From Treponema sp. (GTDB taxonomy: Bacteria > Spirochaetota > Spirochaetia > Treponematales > Breznakiellaceae): 64,000 nucleotides of DNA. The position numbers were made by a program, and so were the translations under genes. The stretch's first letter is position 1; the number at the start of each line of letters is the position of its first letter. The stretch spans positions 124,001-188,000 of the forward strand of contig WRIV01000002.1 of NCBI GenBank assembly GCA_009782555.1, written 5' to 3'. The notes beneath the pieces were generated by a model. It was given only the letters and a program-made list of their open reading frames with translations. It ran no database searches and was not told the DNA's origin. Below are positions 9,664-17,329 of this stretch, piece after piece.

Positions 9664-10509
9664 TTATTCGGCAGCGCTCAGCCACCGATTTATCAAAAAC
9701 CTTGATACCGAACCGGGACCGGGCATTTCTACTCCGGCGGAATTTCCTTCAGGGTCCGCTATCACTTCCTGGATCGAGCCGCGGGTAAACCACCGGGCAT
9801 CGGCAATCTCTATGCCGTCCGGCATTAACTCGCCGCCGGCATAGCGAGCGGTAAAACCAATCATCAGGGAACTGGGAAATGGCCAGCCTTGGCTGGATAC
9901 ATAGCGGAGGTCTTTTATGTCAATGTTGAGTTCTTCCTTTATTTCCCGGTACGCCGCCGTTTCCAGATCTTCTCCCGCCTCAACAAAACCGGCGATAAGG
10001 CTGTACATCTTGTCTTTGAATTTTGTGTTGTGGGCCAGGAGAGCGCGGCCGGAATCATCGGTTACAAGGACGATCACCGCCGGCGTTATCCGCGGGTATT
10101 CGATCCTTCCGCAGCGGGGACAGCGCCGGGCCAGTTCATCCGGGGAATCACCGTTTTTTTCCCCGCAGCTTCCACAGTAAATCGAATCCTTAAACCATTG
10201 GAGAACATGGTATAAACGGAGAATCTGCACCATGCCCTCCGGCAGAATTTGCAAACCCTGGCGCACCGGCAAAGAACGCCAGTGCGCGGGAAGAGGTGTA
10301 TTGTCTTTGAATAAAAATCCGGTTATGGGCCGGCCATCTAACCCGGGAATGGTAACATACTCCAGATCACCAAAGGCCTCGCCCGCCTTTTCCCGGTCTA
10401 CGCCGTCCGGAAGGAATTTTCGGACAAAATCCGCGGCTTGCTCATCCTTTGCCGATTCAGGAATGACGAGACAATTTCCCTGAAATAAATAAACCCCGGG
10501 GGCGGCCAT
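9664..10509 (-). CDS. nudC: NADH pyrophosphatase / NAD-cap hydrolase NudC
   Basis: Nudix hydrolase that cleaves NAD(H) to NMN(H) and AMP and, in studied members, removes NAD caps from RNA. The 281-residue protein has an N-terminal domain, a zinc ribbon with Cys112, Cys115, Cys130 and Cys133, a Nudix box at 174-196 (GFVEAGED...REIKEELNI) and the NudC signature SQGWPFPSS at about 206-214, with Gly where SQPWPFP is usual. Catalytic REIKEE glutamates are present. The ATG at 10509 lies 6 nt after a good -10 box and has no Shine-Dalgarno site, so the message may be leaderless. It is first in a likely operon with yfhM and pbpC. Confidence 0.95.
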   Translation of the reverse strand: MAAPGVYLFQGNCLVIPESAKDEQAADFVRKFLPDGVDREKAGEAFGDLEYVTIPGLDGRPITGFLFKDNTPLPAHWRSLPVRQGLQILPEGMVQILRLYHVLQWFKDSIYCGSCGEKNGDSPDELARRCPRCGRIEYPRITPAVIVLVTDDSGRALLAHNTKFKDKMYSLIAGFVEAGEDLETAAYREIKEELNIDIKDLRYVSSQGWPFPSSLMIGFTARYAGGELMPDGIEIADARWFTRGSIQEVIADPEGNSAGVEMPGPGSVSRFLINRWLSAAE

Positions 10510-10515
10510 TTTTTT

Positions 10516-10544
10516 ATTGTATAAAAATTGATCGCTATTAACAA
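10516..10544 (-). promoter_or_regulatory. nudC promoter, leaderless type
   Basis: On the minus strand, -35 TTGTTA (10544-10539) and -10 TACAAT (10521-10516) are separated by 17 bp. Only six bases, all A, separate the -10 from the nudC ATG, so transcription should begin at or next to the start codon. Confidence 0.6.
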
Positions 10545-10571
10545 GTTTTAAAGGGTTTTAAGAAAACGGTT

Positions 10572-10600
10572 TTGAAAAACATGCTAAAATAAGGTATTAT
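10572..10600 (+). promoter_or_regulatory. Promoter of the 10607 gene, leaderless type
   Basis: -35 TTGAAA (10572-10577), 17 bp spacer, -10 TATTAT (10595-10600), then six bases to the ATG at 10607. No Shine-Dalgarno sequence fits. It lies back-to-back with the nudC promoter. Confidence 0.65.
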
Positions 10601-10606
10601 AGAAAT

Positions 10607-10987
10607 ATGAAAGGCCGTATTTATCTGGAAACCACTCCGCTTAACACTATTATCAAGTCTGCCGGAAGGCCCCCCAAAAATGCTATACCCTTTACGGGAT
10701 ATCCCCGGGCTCATCCTTCGGAAAAGGACAAAATGCTCTTGATCTACGATCCGCTGGGAGTAAACCCCTCTGTGATGGAATTCAAAACCGAAGACCTCTT
10801 GTTTGTGGAAGATATCCCCCAGGCGGTAACCGAATCGGGAGAAGGAATACCTCTGGTAAAAATTTGGGTCCGTCGGGGCGCCCGGGGGGTGCTGCTGGAA
10901 CCCTTTGAAGTGGACGATCCTATTCAGTTTATCAATAAAAGCAGGGACAAACAGGGCTGGTTGCTGCTGGAAGGAAAACCAAAATAA
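10607..10987 (+). CDS. Conserved hypothetical protein, 126 aa
   Basis: I do not recognise a named family. The protein of 126 residues has no signal peptide or membrane segment and reads as a compact, charged cytosolic domain (for example PRAHPSEKDKMLLIYDPLG at about 33-51 and KIWVRRGARGVLLEPFEVDD near 85-104). It starts at ATG 10607 immediately behind a good promoter and has no ribosome site, so it is probably translated from a leaderless message. Its TAA stop overlaps the proposed start of amrS, so the two are probably co-translated. The pairing with a radical SAM enzyme is the only functional hint. Confidence 0.7.
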   Translation: MKGRIYLETTPLNTIIKSAGRPPKNAIPFTGYPRAHPSEKDKMLLIYDPLGVNPSVMEFKTEDLLFVEDIPQAVTESGEGIPLVKIWVRRGARGVLLEPFEVDDPIQFINKSRDKQGWLLLEGKPK

Positions 10988-12045
10988 CACGTTTTTTTTC
11001 TATCGAAAAAGAAAAAAACAAAACAGGGATTCGCTGTACCCTCTGTCCCCATCGCTGCCGGCTTACTAAACCGGGGGCGGAAGGTCTTTGCCGGGTGCGC
11101 CAAAAAGGAGACGCGGATGATCCGGAACTTGTTCTTCCCTACTACGGATTCCTTAGCGCCTTGGCAGTTGACCCTATAGAAAAAAAACCCCTCTACCACT
11201 GGCGGCCCGGCTCTTCTATCGTTTCGGCGGGCTTCGCAGGATGCAATCTTCACTGCCCTTTCTGCCAAAACTGGCGCATCTCCCAAATAAGCGAAAAAAA
11301 ATCCGGCGGAACTTTTTTTAAGCCCGAAGAGCTTATCGCAGAAGCAAAGGCCGCAGCGGGAAGCTCTTTAGACAGGCAAATCGCCTACACTTACTCGGAG
11401 CCGCTGGTCCATGTGGAATATCTCTGCGACTGCATGGAAGAAGCGTTCACGGAAGGAATCGCCAGCGTGCTGGTTACCAACGGCTGCATAAACGCCCAAG
11501 CGGCGGAAAAAATTCTTTCCCGGACCGATGCGGCCAACATCGATCTAAAATGCTTTTCCCAAAAAACCTACAGTGCTGTTTTAGGGGGAGATCTTCCGGC
11601 GGTGCTGGATTTTATCCGCCTTGCCGTTGGGCTGGGGGTGCATACGGAAATCACTACCCTGGTAGTACCGGACCTTAACGACAGTGAGAAGGAATTGATG
11701 GAAATTGCAGAGTTCATTGCCGGGTTGGGAGGAACTACACCCTGGCATCTTTCCGCATACCACCCGGACTGGAAATGGAATGCTCCCCCCACGAATCCCG
11801 CGGCCCTTTCCGCCATCGCAGAAAAAGCCCAAACCCTTCTTCCCCACGTATACACCGGCAACATAGCGGGAATGCATAACAATACGATCTGCGGACACTG
11901 CGGCGCGGTGCTGGTTACGCGTCGTGGTTACCGGCTTGATACAAAGGGACTGCGTTTACCGGATGAGCAAAAACGGAACACAACGGGAACGGCATTTTAC
12001 CGCTGCGCTGCCTGCGGGGCCGCATCCCCAATCCGGCGGCGTTAA
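10984..12045 (+). CDS. amrS: AmrS-like radical SAM protein (AMMECR1/Memo system)
   Basis: Radical SAM enzyme of the AMMECR1-Memo-radicalSAM group; the exact reaction of this protein is unknown. CNLHCPFC gives the Cx3Cx2C motif for the SAM cluster. A conserved N-terminal motif CTLCPHRC followed by GLCRVR is encoded from about 11035, upstream of the first conventional start (GTG 11095), so that GTG cannot be the true start. The frame is open back to a TAA at 10936 with no ATG, GTG or TTG in between. ATA at 10984 overlaps the previous gene's stop (ATAA) and has AAGGA at 10971-10975, 8 nt upstream, exactly where a start should be; family spacing from start to the first Cys also fits. A zinc-like CGHC...CAAC region ends the protein. 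AMMECR1 and Memo partners are not in this window. Confidence 0.82.
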   Translation: MTRFFSIEKEKNKTGIRCTLCPHRCRLTKPGAEGLCRVRQKGDADDPELVLPYYGFLSALAVDPIEKKPLYHWRPGSSIVSAGFAGCNLHCPFCQNWRISQISEKKSGGTFFKPEELIAEAKAAAGSSLDRQIAYTYSEPLVHVEYLCDCMEEAFTEGIASVLVTNGCINAQAAEKILSRTDAANIDLKCFSQKTYSAVLGGDLPAVLDFIRLAVGLGVHTEITTLVVPDLNDSEKELMEIAEFIAGLGGTTPWHLSAYHPDWKWNAPPTNPAALSAIAEKAQTLLPHVYTGNIAGMHNNTICGHCGAVLVTRRGYRLDTKGLRLPDEQKRNTTGTAFYRCAACGAASPIRRR

Positions 12046-12542
12046 CGAAAACGCTGCCGAATAAACAAATCGGAATCAAATAATCCGGTAAAGGCAAGGC
12101 AGTCTTTCAGATATTGGCTGTCCAGCAGGTACAGATCATCTCTCAGCATTTCCGCTAAATCCGTTGATTCCGCTAATTCAACATTAATCTCATCCAAGTA
12201 TTCTAAAAGTTCCAGACCCATTTCTATCATCTCCCGATCCCCTGAACCCAGGGAGACAACCAGAAACAGTTTAAACATCATGAATATGTATTCTTTTTTA
12301 TCAGTTTCGGGAAAAACCAGTGAAAAGGCATTAAACACCTCTTCCGCATCATATCCGTCAATATTCGCTTCTATACGTTTATAAATGTTGTATAGATCTT
12401 CTTCATTGCCCCGATCCAGCACCAGACGGATCATATCTTCCGGGCCGGCCATGATGATTTCTTTTTCCAATCCAGAAATTTCAAAGGCAAAAAGCGGACC
12501 CAAAAAAGACAGAAGGGACAGAAAGATTAGCGTCTTTTTCAT
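12042..12542 (-). CDS. Exported helical protein, unknown function
   Basis: A 166-residue protein with a typical signal peptide (MKKTLIFLSLLSFLGPLFAF, cleavage near residue 19-20) and a mature part that is acidic and mostly helical, with Leu/Glu-rich segments such as MGLELLEYLDEINVEL. No family recognised. It probably acts in the periplasm. The last 4 nt overlap the end of the convergent amrS. Its ATG follows a -10 box by 6 nt without a Shine-Dalgarno site. Confidence 0.75.
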   Translation of the reverse strand: MKKTLIFLSLLSFLGPLFAFEISGLEKEIIMAGPEDMIRLVLDRGNEEDLYNIYKRIEANIDGYDAEEVFNAFSLVFPETDKKEYIFMMFKLFLVVSLGSGDREMIEMGLELLEYLDEINVELAESTDLAEMLRDDLYLLDSQYLKDCLAFTGLFDSDLFIRQRFR

Positions 12543-12548
12543 AGCATT

Positions 12549-12577
12549 AGTACAATGGAACCTTTAAGAATTGTCAA
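12549..12577 (-). promoter_or_regulatory. Promoter of the 12542 gene, leaderless type
   Basis: Minus strand: consensus -35 TTGACA (12577-12572), 17 bp spacer, -10 TGTACT (12554-12549), then 6 nt to the ATG at 12542. Confidence 0.6.
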
Positions 12578-12597
12578 GCCATACCGATACAATAGTA

Positions 12598-13308
12598 ATG
12601 CGTTCTCTTGTACTATCCTTGCTTTTTAGTTTTATCGCTGTTGTACAGGCCGGGGCCATGGCAACTGCCGTAGAAAAAACTGCAAAAGAATTCAGGATTT
12701 TTTCCATTCCGGCGAATCCTTCCGGTCCTTCGGAAATGGATATCCCCGTTGCCGAAGATGCTGTTTTTCCAGTTGAATCTTTTCCCAGCATTGTAATTGA
12801 GGATCTGCCCAAACCCCCAAGGCTCATTATGGGAAGAGGTGAACTCGGATCGGATACGCTGGTTTCTTTTTTGATGAGCGAAAACAACAATGCGGACAGA
12901 AAATTCATTGAAGTTCTAGCGGGGTTTTATATTACCGAATCGAAAACCGAGGGGATCAACCACGATATTGCCTTTGCCCAAATGTGCCTGGAAACGGGCT
13001 TTCTCCGCTATGGGGGCCTGGTCATCTCAGAAATGAATAACTTCTGCGGCCTGGGGGCCATAGGTCCCGGTCAGCCGGGGGAATGGTTCCCCACGGTAGA
13101 GCTTGGGGTTCGGGCCCATATTCAACACCTAAAGGCCTATGCCAGTGATCAACCCCTGGAAGGAGAGCTGGTGGATCCCCGCTTTCCCCTCGTCCGCCGG
13201 GGCTCATCGCCGGCGGTTCAGGGACTGGCCGGTTCCTGGGCGGCGGATAAACTCTATGCGGAAAAAATCGAACTAATCCTGGGGCGATTGTACCAGCATA
13301 CAAAATAA
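12598..13308 (+). CDS. Exported glucosaminidase-domain peptidoglycan hydrolase
   Basis: Predicted endo-beta-N-acetylglucosaminidase-type wall hydrolase (glucosaminidase fold, as in FlgJ C-termini and LytG). The N-terminus from ATG 12598 is a signal peptide (MRSLVLSLLFSFIAVVQAGA). The catalytic domain occupies about 100-235, with AQMCLETGFL containing the expected Glu and NNFCGLGA matching the family NNLFGIKA-type segment, then VRAHIQHLKAYA. The frame is open from TTG 12571, but those extra nine residues would spoil the signal peptide. A TACAAT at 12588-12593 lies just before the ATG, without a good -35. Likely role: remodelling of peptidoglycan during growth or assembly of envelope machines. 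Confidence 0.85.
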   Translation: MRSLVLSLLFSFIAVVQAGAMATAVEKTAKEFRIFSIPANPSGPSEMDIPVAEDAVFPVESFPSIVIEDLPKPPRLIMGRGELGSDTLVSFLMSENNNADRKFIEVLAGFYITESKTEGINHDIAFAQMCLETGFLRYGGLVISEMNNFCGLGAIGPGQPGEWFPTVELGVRAHIQHLKAYASDQPLEGELVDPRFPLVRRGSSPAVQGLAGSWAADKLYAEKIELILGRLYQHTK

Positions 13309-13330
13309 AACCAATGCCTTCAGGGCTCTT

Positions 13331-14743
13331 TTATTCTTCAACTGTGTCATCCGGCGGGATATCCATGAACTCTGTGCTGCCTGCAGTCACATCTTCATCA
13401 AATTCATCTTTTTCCGGTTCCTCCGTTTCCAGCGCAAAGCCGGCATTGGACATATCAGGCTCATCAGGAAGGAAATCCGCGTCAACGAAGTCCTCCGGCA
13501 GGGCTTGCTGTTCGCCGGCAAAATCCGGGTAGTATCCTGTTTCCGGCCCTGTTAATTTTGAAGGAGCCTTGACCACAATCCAGCCCCGGGCAAAACGCTG
13601 GGCCTCCAAAAAGAGGTCTCCGTCTTTTGCATCTTTATTAGGCAGGGGCAGAGGATCGCTAAGGGGCGGTCCGTACAGGGCAAACCCCGTGGTTAGGGAT
13701 TTTCTTAAACCCTGACCGGAGGCTTTTCCCAGGACCCGCTCTAATCCCAGGCCAGGAAGCCGTTTACCGGAAAGAATCGCCTGCAAAATGGGACCGGAAA
13801 GGATATGTGCCCGGGTTGGAAGCCGGTCTGAATCTGCCAGCACCAGTATATCCCTGCCTCTATTGTAACTCTTGTAGTAAAAACCCTTTACCACAATTTC
13901 TTCTGATCCGGCCTCAAAAACCCAGGGCTTGGGAAAAATAACTTTGACAACCGGACCGTCGCTTGTTCCTTCTTTCTCAGAAAATACAAAAGCCCAGGTA
14001 TAGGCAAAGGCATTGGCCACCTCCTGCGGAATGCCCCGTCCGCCGAATTCGCTTGCTTTTCTTTCCGGGCTTAATCTAGACAGCAGTGATGTTGTGTTTT
14101 CCTGCTGGAAACTAAAGCGGCCTCCTTCCCTGGAAGCGATCATCCTTCCCCTGCTGAAACGCTGTACCGCCGCACCTTCGGAAAAGAAAATTTCTCCCAC
14201 GGGAACACCGTAACCGACAACGCCATTGGCCCGGTTGTATCCGGTGCTTTTGCCGTACAAATCCAGGATCGGTCCATACACGGCAAAGACGGGAGCTACA
14301 ATCAGATCCCTGTTTCCATCTGTCTCTGCTGCACCCAAAAGGCGGTAATCTCCCAGGGCCAGGACCAGATTAGAAAAGCCCCAGGAATTATCGATCGACA
14401 GCTCTTCCGCAGAGGCCCAGTTTTGGCTCCAGCTTTGGGGATTATCGGCGGGCCAGGGATTGACCCTGTCGCTTCCCAGGGTTCCCGTAAGACTTACACC
14501 CCGAAGCAGGGCTTCCAGGTAGGCATTCCGGAAATTATCGTAGAGTATCCCTTTTTCATCCACCGGGTTTTCCTGGCGGGCTCCTATTTCAATCGGCATG
14601 GATAAGACCGGGAGATCCTGGGCTTCAAAGTACAGTCCCGCCGGCATATCAGATGAGGTTTTTTTGGATGTTTTGGTGACGGTTTTGCAGCATATCAAAA
14701 CAAAAATGAACGGCATAAGGAAAAGGTAGAACACTTTTTTCAT
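13331..14743 (-). CDS. Lipoprotein of unknown function
   Basis: A protein of about 470 residues starting at ATG 14743, where a signal peptide ending in FVLICCKT gives a lipobox Cys. The open frame runs nine codons further upstream without a signal. The mature part has segments such as YGPILDLYGKSTGYNRANGVVGYG and VQRFSRGRM, resembling repeats found in LGFP-like or treponemal surface proteins, but I cannot name a family. The last 60 residues are very acidic with D/E and Pro runs (for example DADFLPDEPDMSNAGF). A G-rich ribosome site (GGGGG) precedes the ATG. Probably anchored in a membrane facing the periplasm or outside. Confidence 0.75.
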   Translation of the reverse strand: MKKVFYLFLMPFIFVLICCKTVTKTSKKTSSDMPAGLYFEAQDLPVLSMPIEIGARQENPVDEKGILYDNFRNAYLEALLRGVSLTGTLGSDRVNPWPADNPQSWSQNWASAEELSIDNSWGFSNLVLALGDYRLLGAAETDGNRDLIVAPVFAVYGPILDLYGKSTGYNRANGVVGYGVPVGEIFFSEGAAVQRFSRGRMIASREGGRFSFQQENTTSLLSRLSPERKASEFGGRGIPQEVANAFAYTWAFVFSEKEGTSDGPVVKVIFPKPWVFEAGSEEIVVKGFYYKSYNRGRDILVLADSDRLPTRAHILSGPILQAILSGKRLPGLGLERVLGKASGQGLRKSLTTGFALYGPPLSDPLPLPNKDAKDGDLFLEAQRFARGWIVVKAPSKLTGPETGYYPDFAGEQQALPEDFVDADFLPDEPDMSNAGFALETEEPEKDEFDEDVTAGSTEFMDIPPDDTVEE

Positions 14744-14789
14744 GTCAGCCCCCATGCTGCAATATATCATTTTTGCATACTACCTGTCA

Positions 14790-14818
14790 TTGACTTCCCT
14801 CGAAAAGGGATTTATAGT
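14790..14818 (+). promoter_or_regulatory. Promoter upstream of the PilZ gene
   Basis: -35 TTGACT (14790-14795), 17 bp spacer, -10 TATAGT (14813-14818). The first ATG after it (14827, 8 nt away) opens a 24-codon frame, not the PilZ frame. Confidence 0.55.
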
Positions 14819-14826
14819 TATTTTTA

Positions 14827-14901
14827 ATGCGGGATTTTGCCCAGAAACCAAAAGGAAGCAAGAGACGCCGCCAGGGGACGGCTTGTACATGGGAGTTATA
14901 A
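14827..14901 (+). CDS. Possible 24-codon leader ORF before the PilZ gene
   Basis: ATG 14827 lies 8 nt after a good -10 and opens a short basic peptide (MRDFAQKPKGSKRRRQG...) that stops at 14901, overlapping the PilZ start at 14889 by 13 nt. It could couple translation to PilZ by reinitiation. No homology is claimed; it may be chance. Confidence 0.25.
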   Translation: MRDFAQKPKGSKRRRQGTACTWEL

Positions 14902-15821
14902 CCAGTCAGAAAATTACAACATACTACGAACGGTTCAAAGCCATAGATGTAACCTTTTCAAAAGAAATCATCAATGTTACAGGCCTTATCACTCAACAGG
15001 TATTTCTGAAATGCAGCGGCGATTTCTGGCCCTGCGTGATCTATTCCAGTTCTTTTCAGGGCGCCAAAGTGGCGGCCAGTGTCCAGTCGGGACTGATCCA
15101 AAAACTCCAGGCGGCGAATAATTCGGTAAGCCTCCGGTTTTGTTTCAAAAACCCCGACAAAGAAACGCCGGTCACCTTTTTTGTTTCTACCCGGGTTGCA
15201 GGGTATGCTCCCCACAACGGTTCCAACGATGTGGCCCTTTTTTCCCTGCAATACACCCAGCGCCCGCCGGATGATCTTATCGAGATCATAGGCCGGGTAC
15301 TGGATGCCACTGTTAATTCCGCCAAAAGAAGGGAAGAACGTATCATCCTGACTCCCGATTCAATCCGCAAACTGAATATCCTTGCCAAAGAAACGGCGGT
15401 CTTTATCCAGGGAGTACCCCGGCGCTGTATGCTTCGGGATCTTTCCTTTTCCGGGGCAAAGATCATCATGATGGGGATTTCTAAATTCCTGGTAAACAGG
15501 GAAGCGGCGCTGAGAATTGATTTTGATGATCCCCGGGAAAGTTTTTCCATTAAGGGTACCTTTATCCGTTCCGAGGCGGTGGAGGGCAGAAAGGAACTTA
15601 TCGCCCTGGCAGTCCAGTTCACTGATCAAGTTCCCATGGGATATAAGGTACGGCTGAATGAATATCTGGGATCCAAAATTGATAACAAAACACCTCCTTC
15701 CGAAAGACCAGAAGCATCTCCTTACAGCGATCCGGCTCCCGCAGTACCCCCAAGCGGCCCTCCTGATGCAGCCGAAAATGCGCCGAAAGCTGCCTTCAGC
15801 GGCGGAACGCCGGCAGAATAA
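14889..15821 (+). CDS. PilZ-domain c-di-GMP effector
   Basis: Two-domain treponemal PilZ protein of about 310 residues. The N-terminal part (about 1-140) is a PilZ-like YcgR-type domain, beginning MGVITSQKITTYYERF. The C-terminal PilZ domain carries RRCMLR (Arg-x3-Arg) and DLSFSGA (D-x-S-x-x-G), the residues that bind cyclic di-GMP. A Pro/Ala-rich tail ends the protein. Such proteins in spirochetes affect motility and host-associated behaviour. The frame is open from 14742, but that stretch runs back through the promoter; ATG 14889 starts where similarity starts. It is followed 21 nt later by a TPR gene in the same direction. A c-di-GMP phosphodiesterase-like HD-GYP protein is also in the window at 40010, though that one looks degenerate. 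Confidence 0.88.
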   Translation: MGVITSQKITTYYERFKAIDVTFSKEIINVTGLITQQVFLKCSGDFWPCVIYSSSFQGAKVAASVQSGLIQKLQAANNSVSLRFCFKNPDKETPVTFFVSTRVAGYAPHNGSNDVALFSLQYTQRPPDDLIEIIGRVLDATVNSAKRREERIILTPDSIRKLNILAKETAVFIQGVPRRCMLRDLSFSGAKIIMMGISKFLVNREAALRIDFDDPRESFSIKGTFIRSEAVEGRKELIALAVQFTDQVPMGYKVRLNEYLGSKIDNKTPPSERPEASPYSDPAPAVPPSGPPDAAENAPKAAFSGGTPAE

Positions 15822-15842
15822 AAAACATTAACCATACGGCGC

Positions 15843-16949
15843 ATGAAAAACGGCACGCTTGTGTACATAACCATCCCCGAACACCTGCAAAAAAGGTTTA
15901 CAGGGAATTTTGCCTTTGATCCGGCCATACCCCTGCCGGTGGAACTGCCGCCGGGAGCGGATCGCTCCAATGATCTAACGGCAGAAATGATCCTTTCGGG
16001 AATACTGCTGGATTTAACAGAAACCCCCGAGGGCCCGCATTCTGGGTACTACCGGCGTTTGATTACGGCGGTTAAACCGGACATTGCCGCCGAATTACAG
16101 GGGGCAGCGGTTATCAAGACAAAAAACGGAAATTATGAAGCGGCCCTGGAAATACTCAGACTGCTGGAAGCCCTCCAGGGTAAAAATCCGGTCCTGCTCC
16201 TTAACCGGGCGCTGATATTGGAAGAACGGGCCGCCGCTCTGGATAATAGCACAGCCGATGCAGCGGTCATTGCCGCGGCGGAAACAGAATCGGCCTACGA
16301 AAAAGCTCTTGCACACTCTATTCCGGACACATTCTTTTACGCCGCTTTTTTTTATGAGAAACAGGGAAACTATGCCAAAGCCTCAGTTTTACTCGAAGCA
16401 TATTTGGATACGGAAAACGAAAACAGCGGAGATGATGCTCATGAAGAATCACTGGATCAGGAAAAATATGCCGGTGCCCGGGAGCTTCTAAAGGAAATTC
16501 GGAACGACGGTCTGGATGACAAGACCTTTTCTGAAGCTATTGCCCTGATTCGAAATGGAAATGATGAGGAGGGGATCCAAAAGGCAAAAGAATTTCTTGA
16601 ACGCCGGCCCGGCACCGGAAGGGGCTGGTTTGTTCTGGGCTGGGGACTGCGCCGCCTTTCCCGCTGGCTGGATGCCGCCGCCTGTTTTGAAAAAGCCCTG
16701 GAACTGGACTGCGTTAACGCCGATGTCCGCAATGAACTGGCGATCTGCCGGATGGAAACGGGAAACTTGAAAGAAGCGGAGCGGGAACTGGAAAAAGCCC
16801 TGCGGATTGATCCGGACAACGTTAAGATTATCAGCAACATGGGTATTCTTGCCATGAAGCAGGGAAACGGCGAAAAAGCATCAGCTTTTTTCCGGGTGGT
16901 CCTGGAAAAAGAACCGAGTGATCCCGTAGCAAAGACATTTTTTAATTAG
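15843..16949 (+). CDS. TPR-repeat protein
   Basis: A 368-residue cytosolic protein without signal peptide. The N-terminal 80 residues have no recognised domain; from about 90 on there are tetratricopeptide repeats, clearest at 245-360 (GWFVLGWGLRRLSRWLDAA, ADVRNELAICRMETGNLKEA, VKIISNMGILAMKQGNGEKA). TPRs bind other proteins. It probably shares a transcript with the PilZ gene (21-nt gap), which suggests a scaffold or partner in the same pathway. The 3' end overlaps the convergent 16942 gene by 8 nt. Confidence 0.8.
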   Translation: MKNGTLVYITIPEHLQKRFTGNFAFDPAIPLPVELPPGADRSNDLTAEMILSGILLDLTETPEGPHSGYYRRLITAVKPDIAAELQGAAVIKTKNGNYEAALEILRLLEALQGKNPVLLLNRALILEERAAALDNSTADAAVIAAAETESAYEKALAHSIPDTFFYAAFFYEKQGNYAKASVLLEAYLDTENENSGDDAHEESLDQEKYAGARELLKEIRNDGLDDKTFSEAIALIRNGNDEEGIQKAKEFLERRPGTGRGWFVLGWGLRRLSRWLDAAACFEKALELDCVNADVRNELAICRMETGNLKEAERELEKALRIDPDNVKIISNMGILAMKQGNGEKASAFFRVVLEKEPSDPVAKTFFN

Positions 16950-17319
16950 CCCCTACATTTTTTAGTTCCGTTTCTTTTCTTTCTAGGATCTCCTTAATGG
17001 CAGTGATTTGATCCAATATTTTTTTAATCTCCGGATTATCGGCGCTGAAGGTATTCTGTTCAAAAAGACTATAGGCTTCGGCTCCCAAAAGGGCGATTAG
17101 TTTCTTTGCCTGGCCTTCAAGCTGTTTGATCTCCAGCATCAAAACTCCCTTTTCTCCCATTTTCTGGATTTTGGCTCCTGCCTTGGAAGCAAAATCCCTG
17201 GATGCTTCCAGTCCTTTGGCGCTCCAATCCTGGGCTTTTTCGCCGGCCTTGGCAGCCAATTCCTTGGAGACCGCCAATCCCTGATCCAAAAGTTCCTTTA
17301 AAGTATCGCTAAAACCCAT
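16942..17319 (-). CDS. Coiled-coil amphipathic protein, unknown function
   Basis: A 125-residue protein, almost entirely helical. Residues 10-60 have an 11-residue amphipathic rhythm rich in Ala, Lys, Glu and Gly (AAKAGEKAQDWSAKG, ASKAGAKIQKMGEKG), like stress-associated apolipoprotein-like helices; residues 60-120 form a likely coiled coil. No named family. It lies 10 nt after the start of the large phosphatase gene's 3' end, on the same strand, and may be co-transcribed with the signalling pair upstream. Confidence 0.7.
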   Translation of the reverse strand: MGFSDTLKELLDQGLAVSKELAAKAGEKAQDWSAKGLEASRDFASKAGAKIQKMGEKGVLMLEIKQLEGQAKKLIALLGAEAYSLFEQNTFSADNPEIKKILDQITAIKEILERKETELKNVGAN

Positions 17320-17329
17320 ACCATGCCTC

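Noticed and set aside
10991-11000. T8 run as a frameshift site that would explain the missing amrS start
   Set aside because: Neither alternative frame offers a start codon between the previous stop and the run, so the ATA explanation is better.
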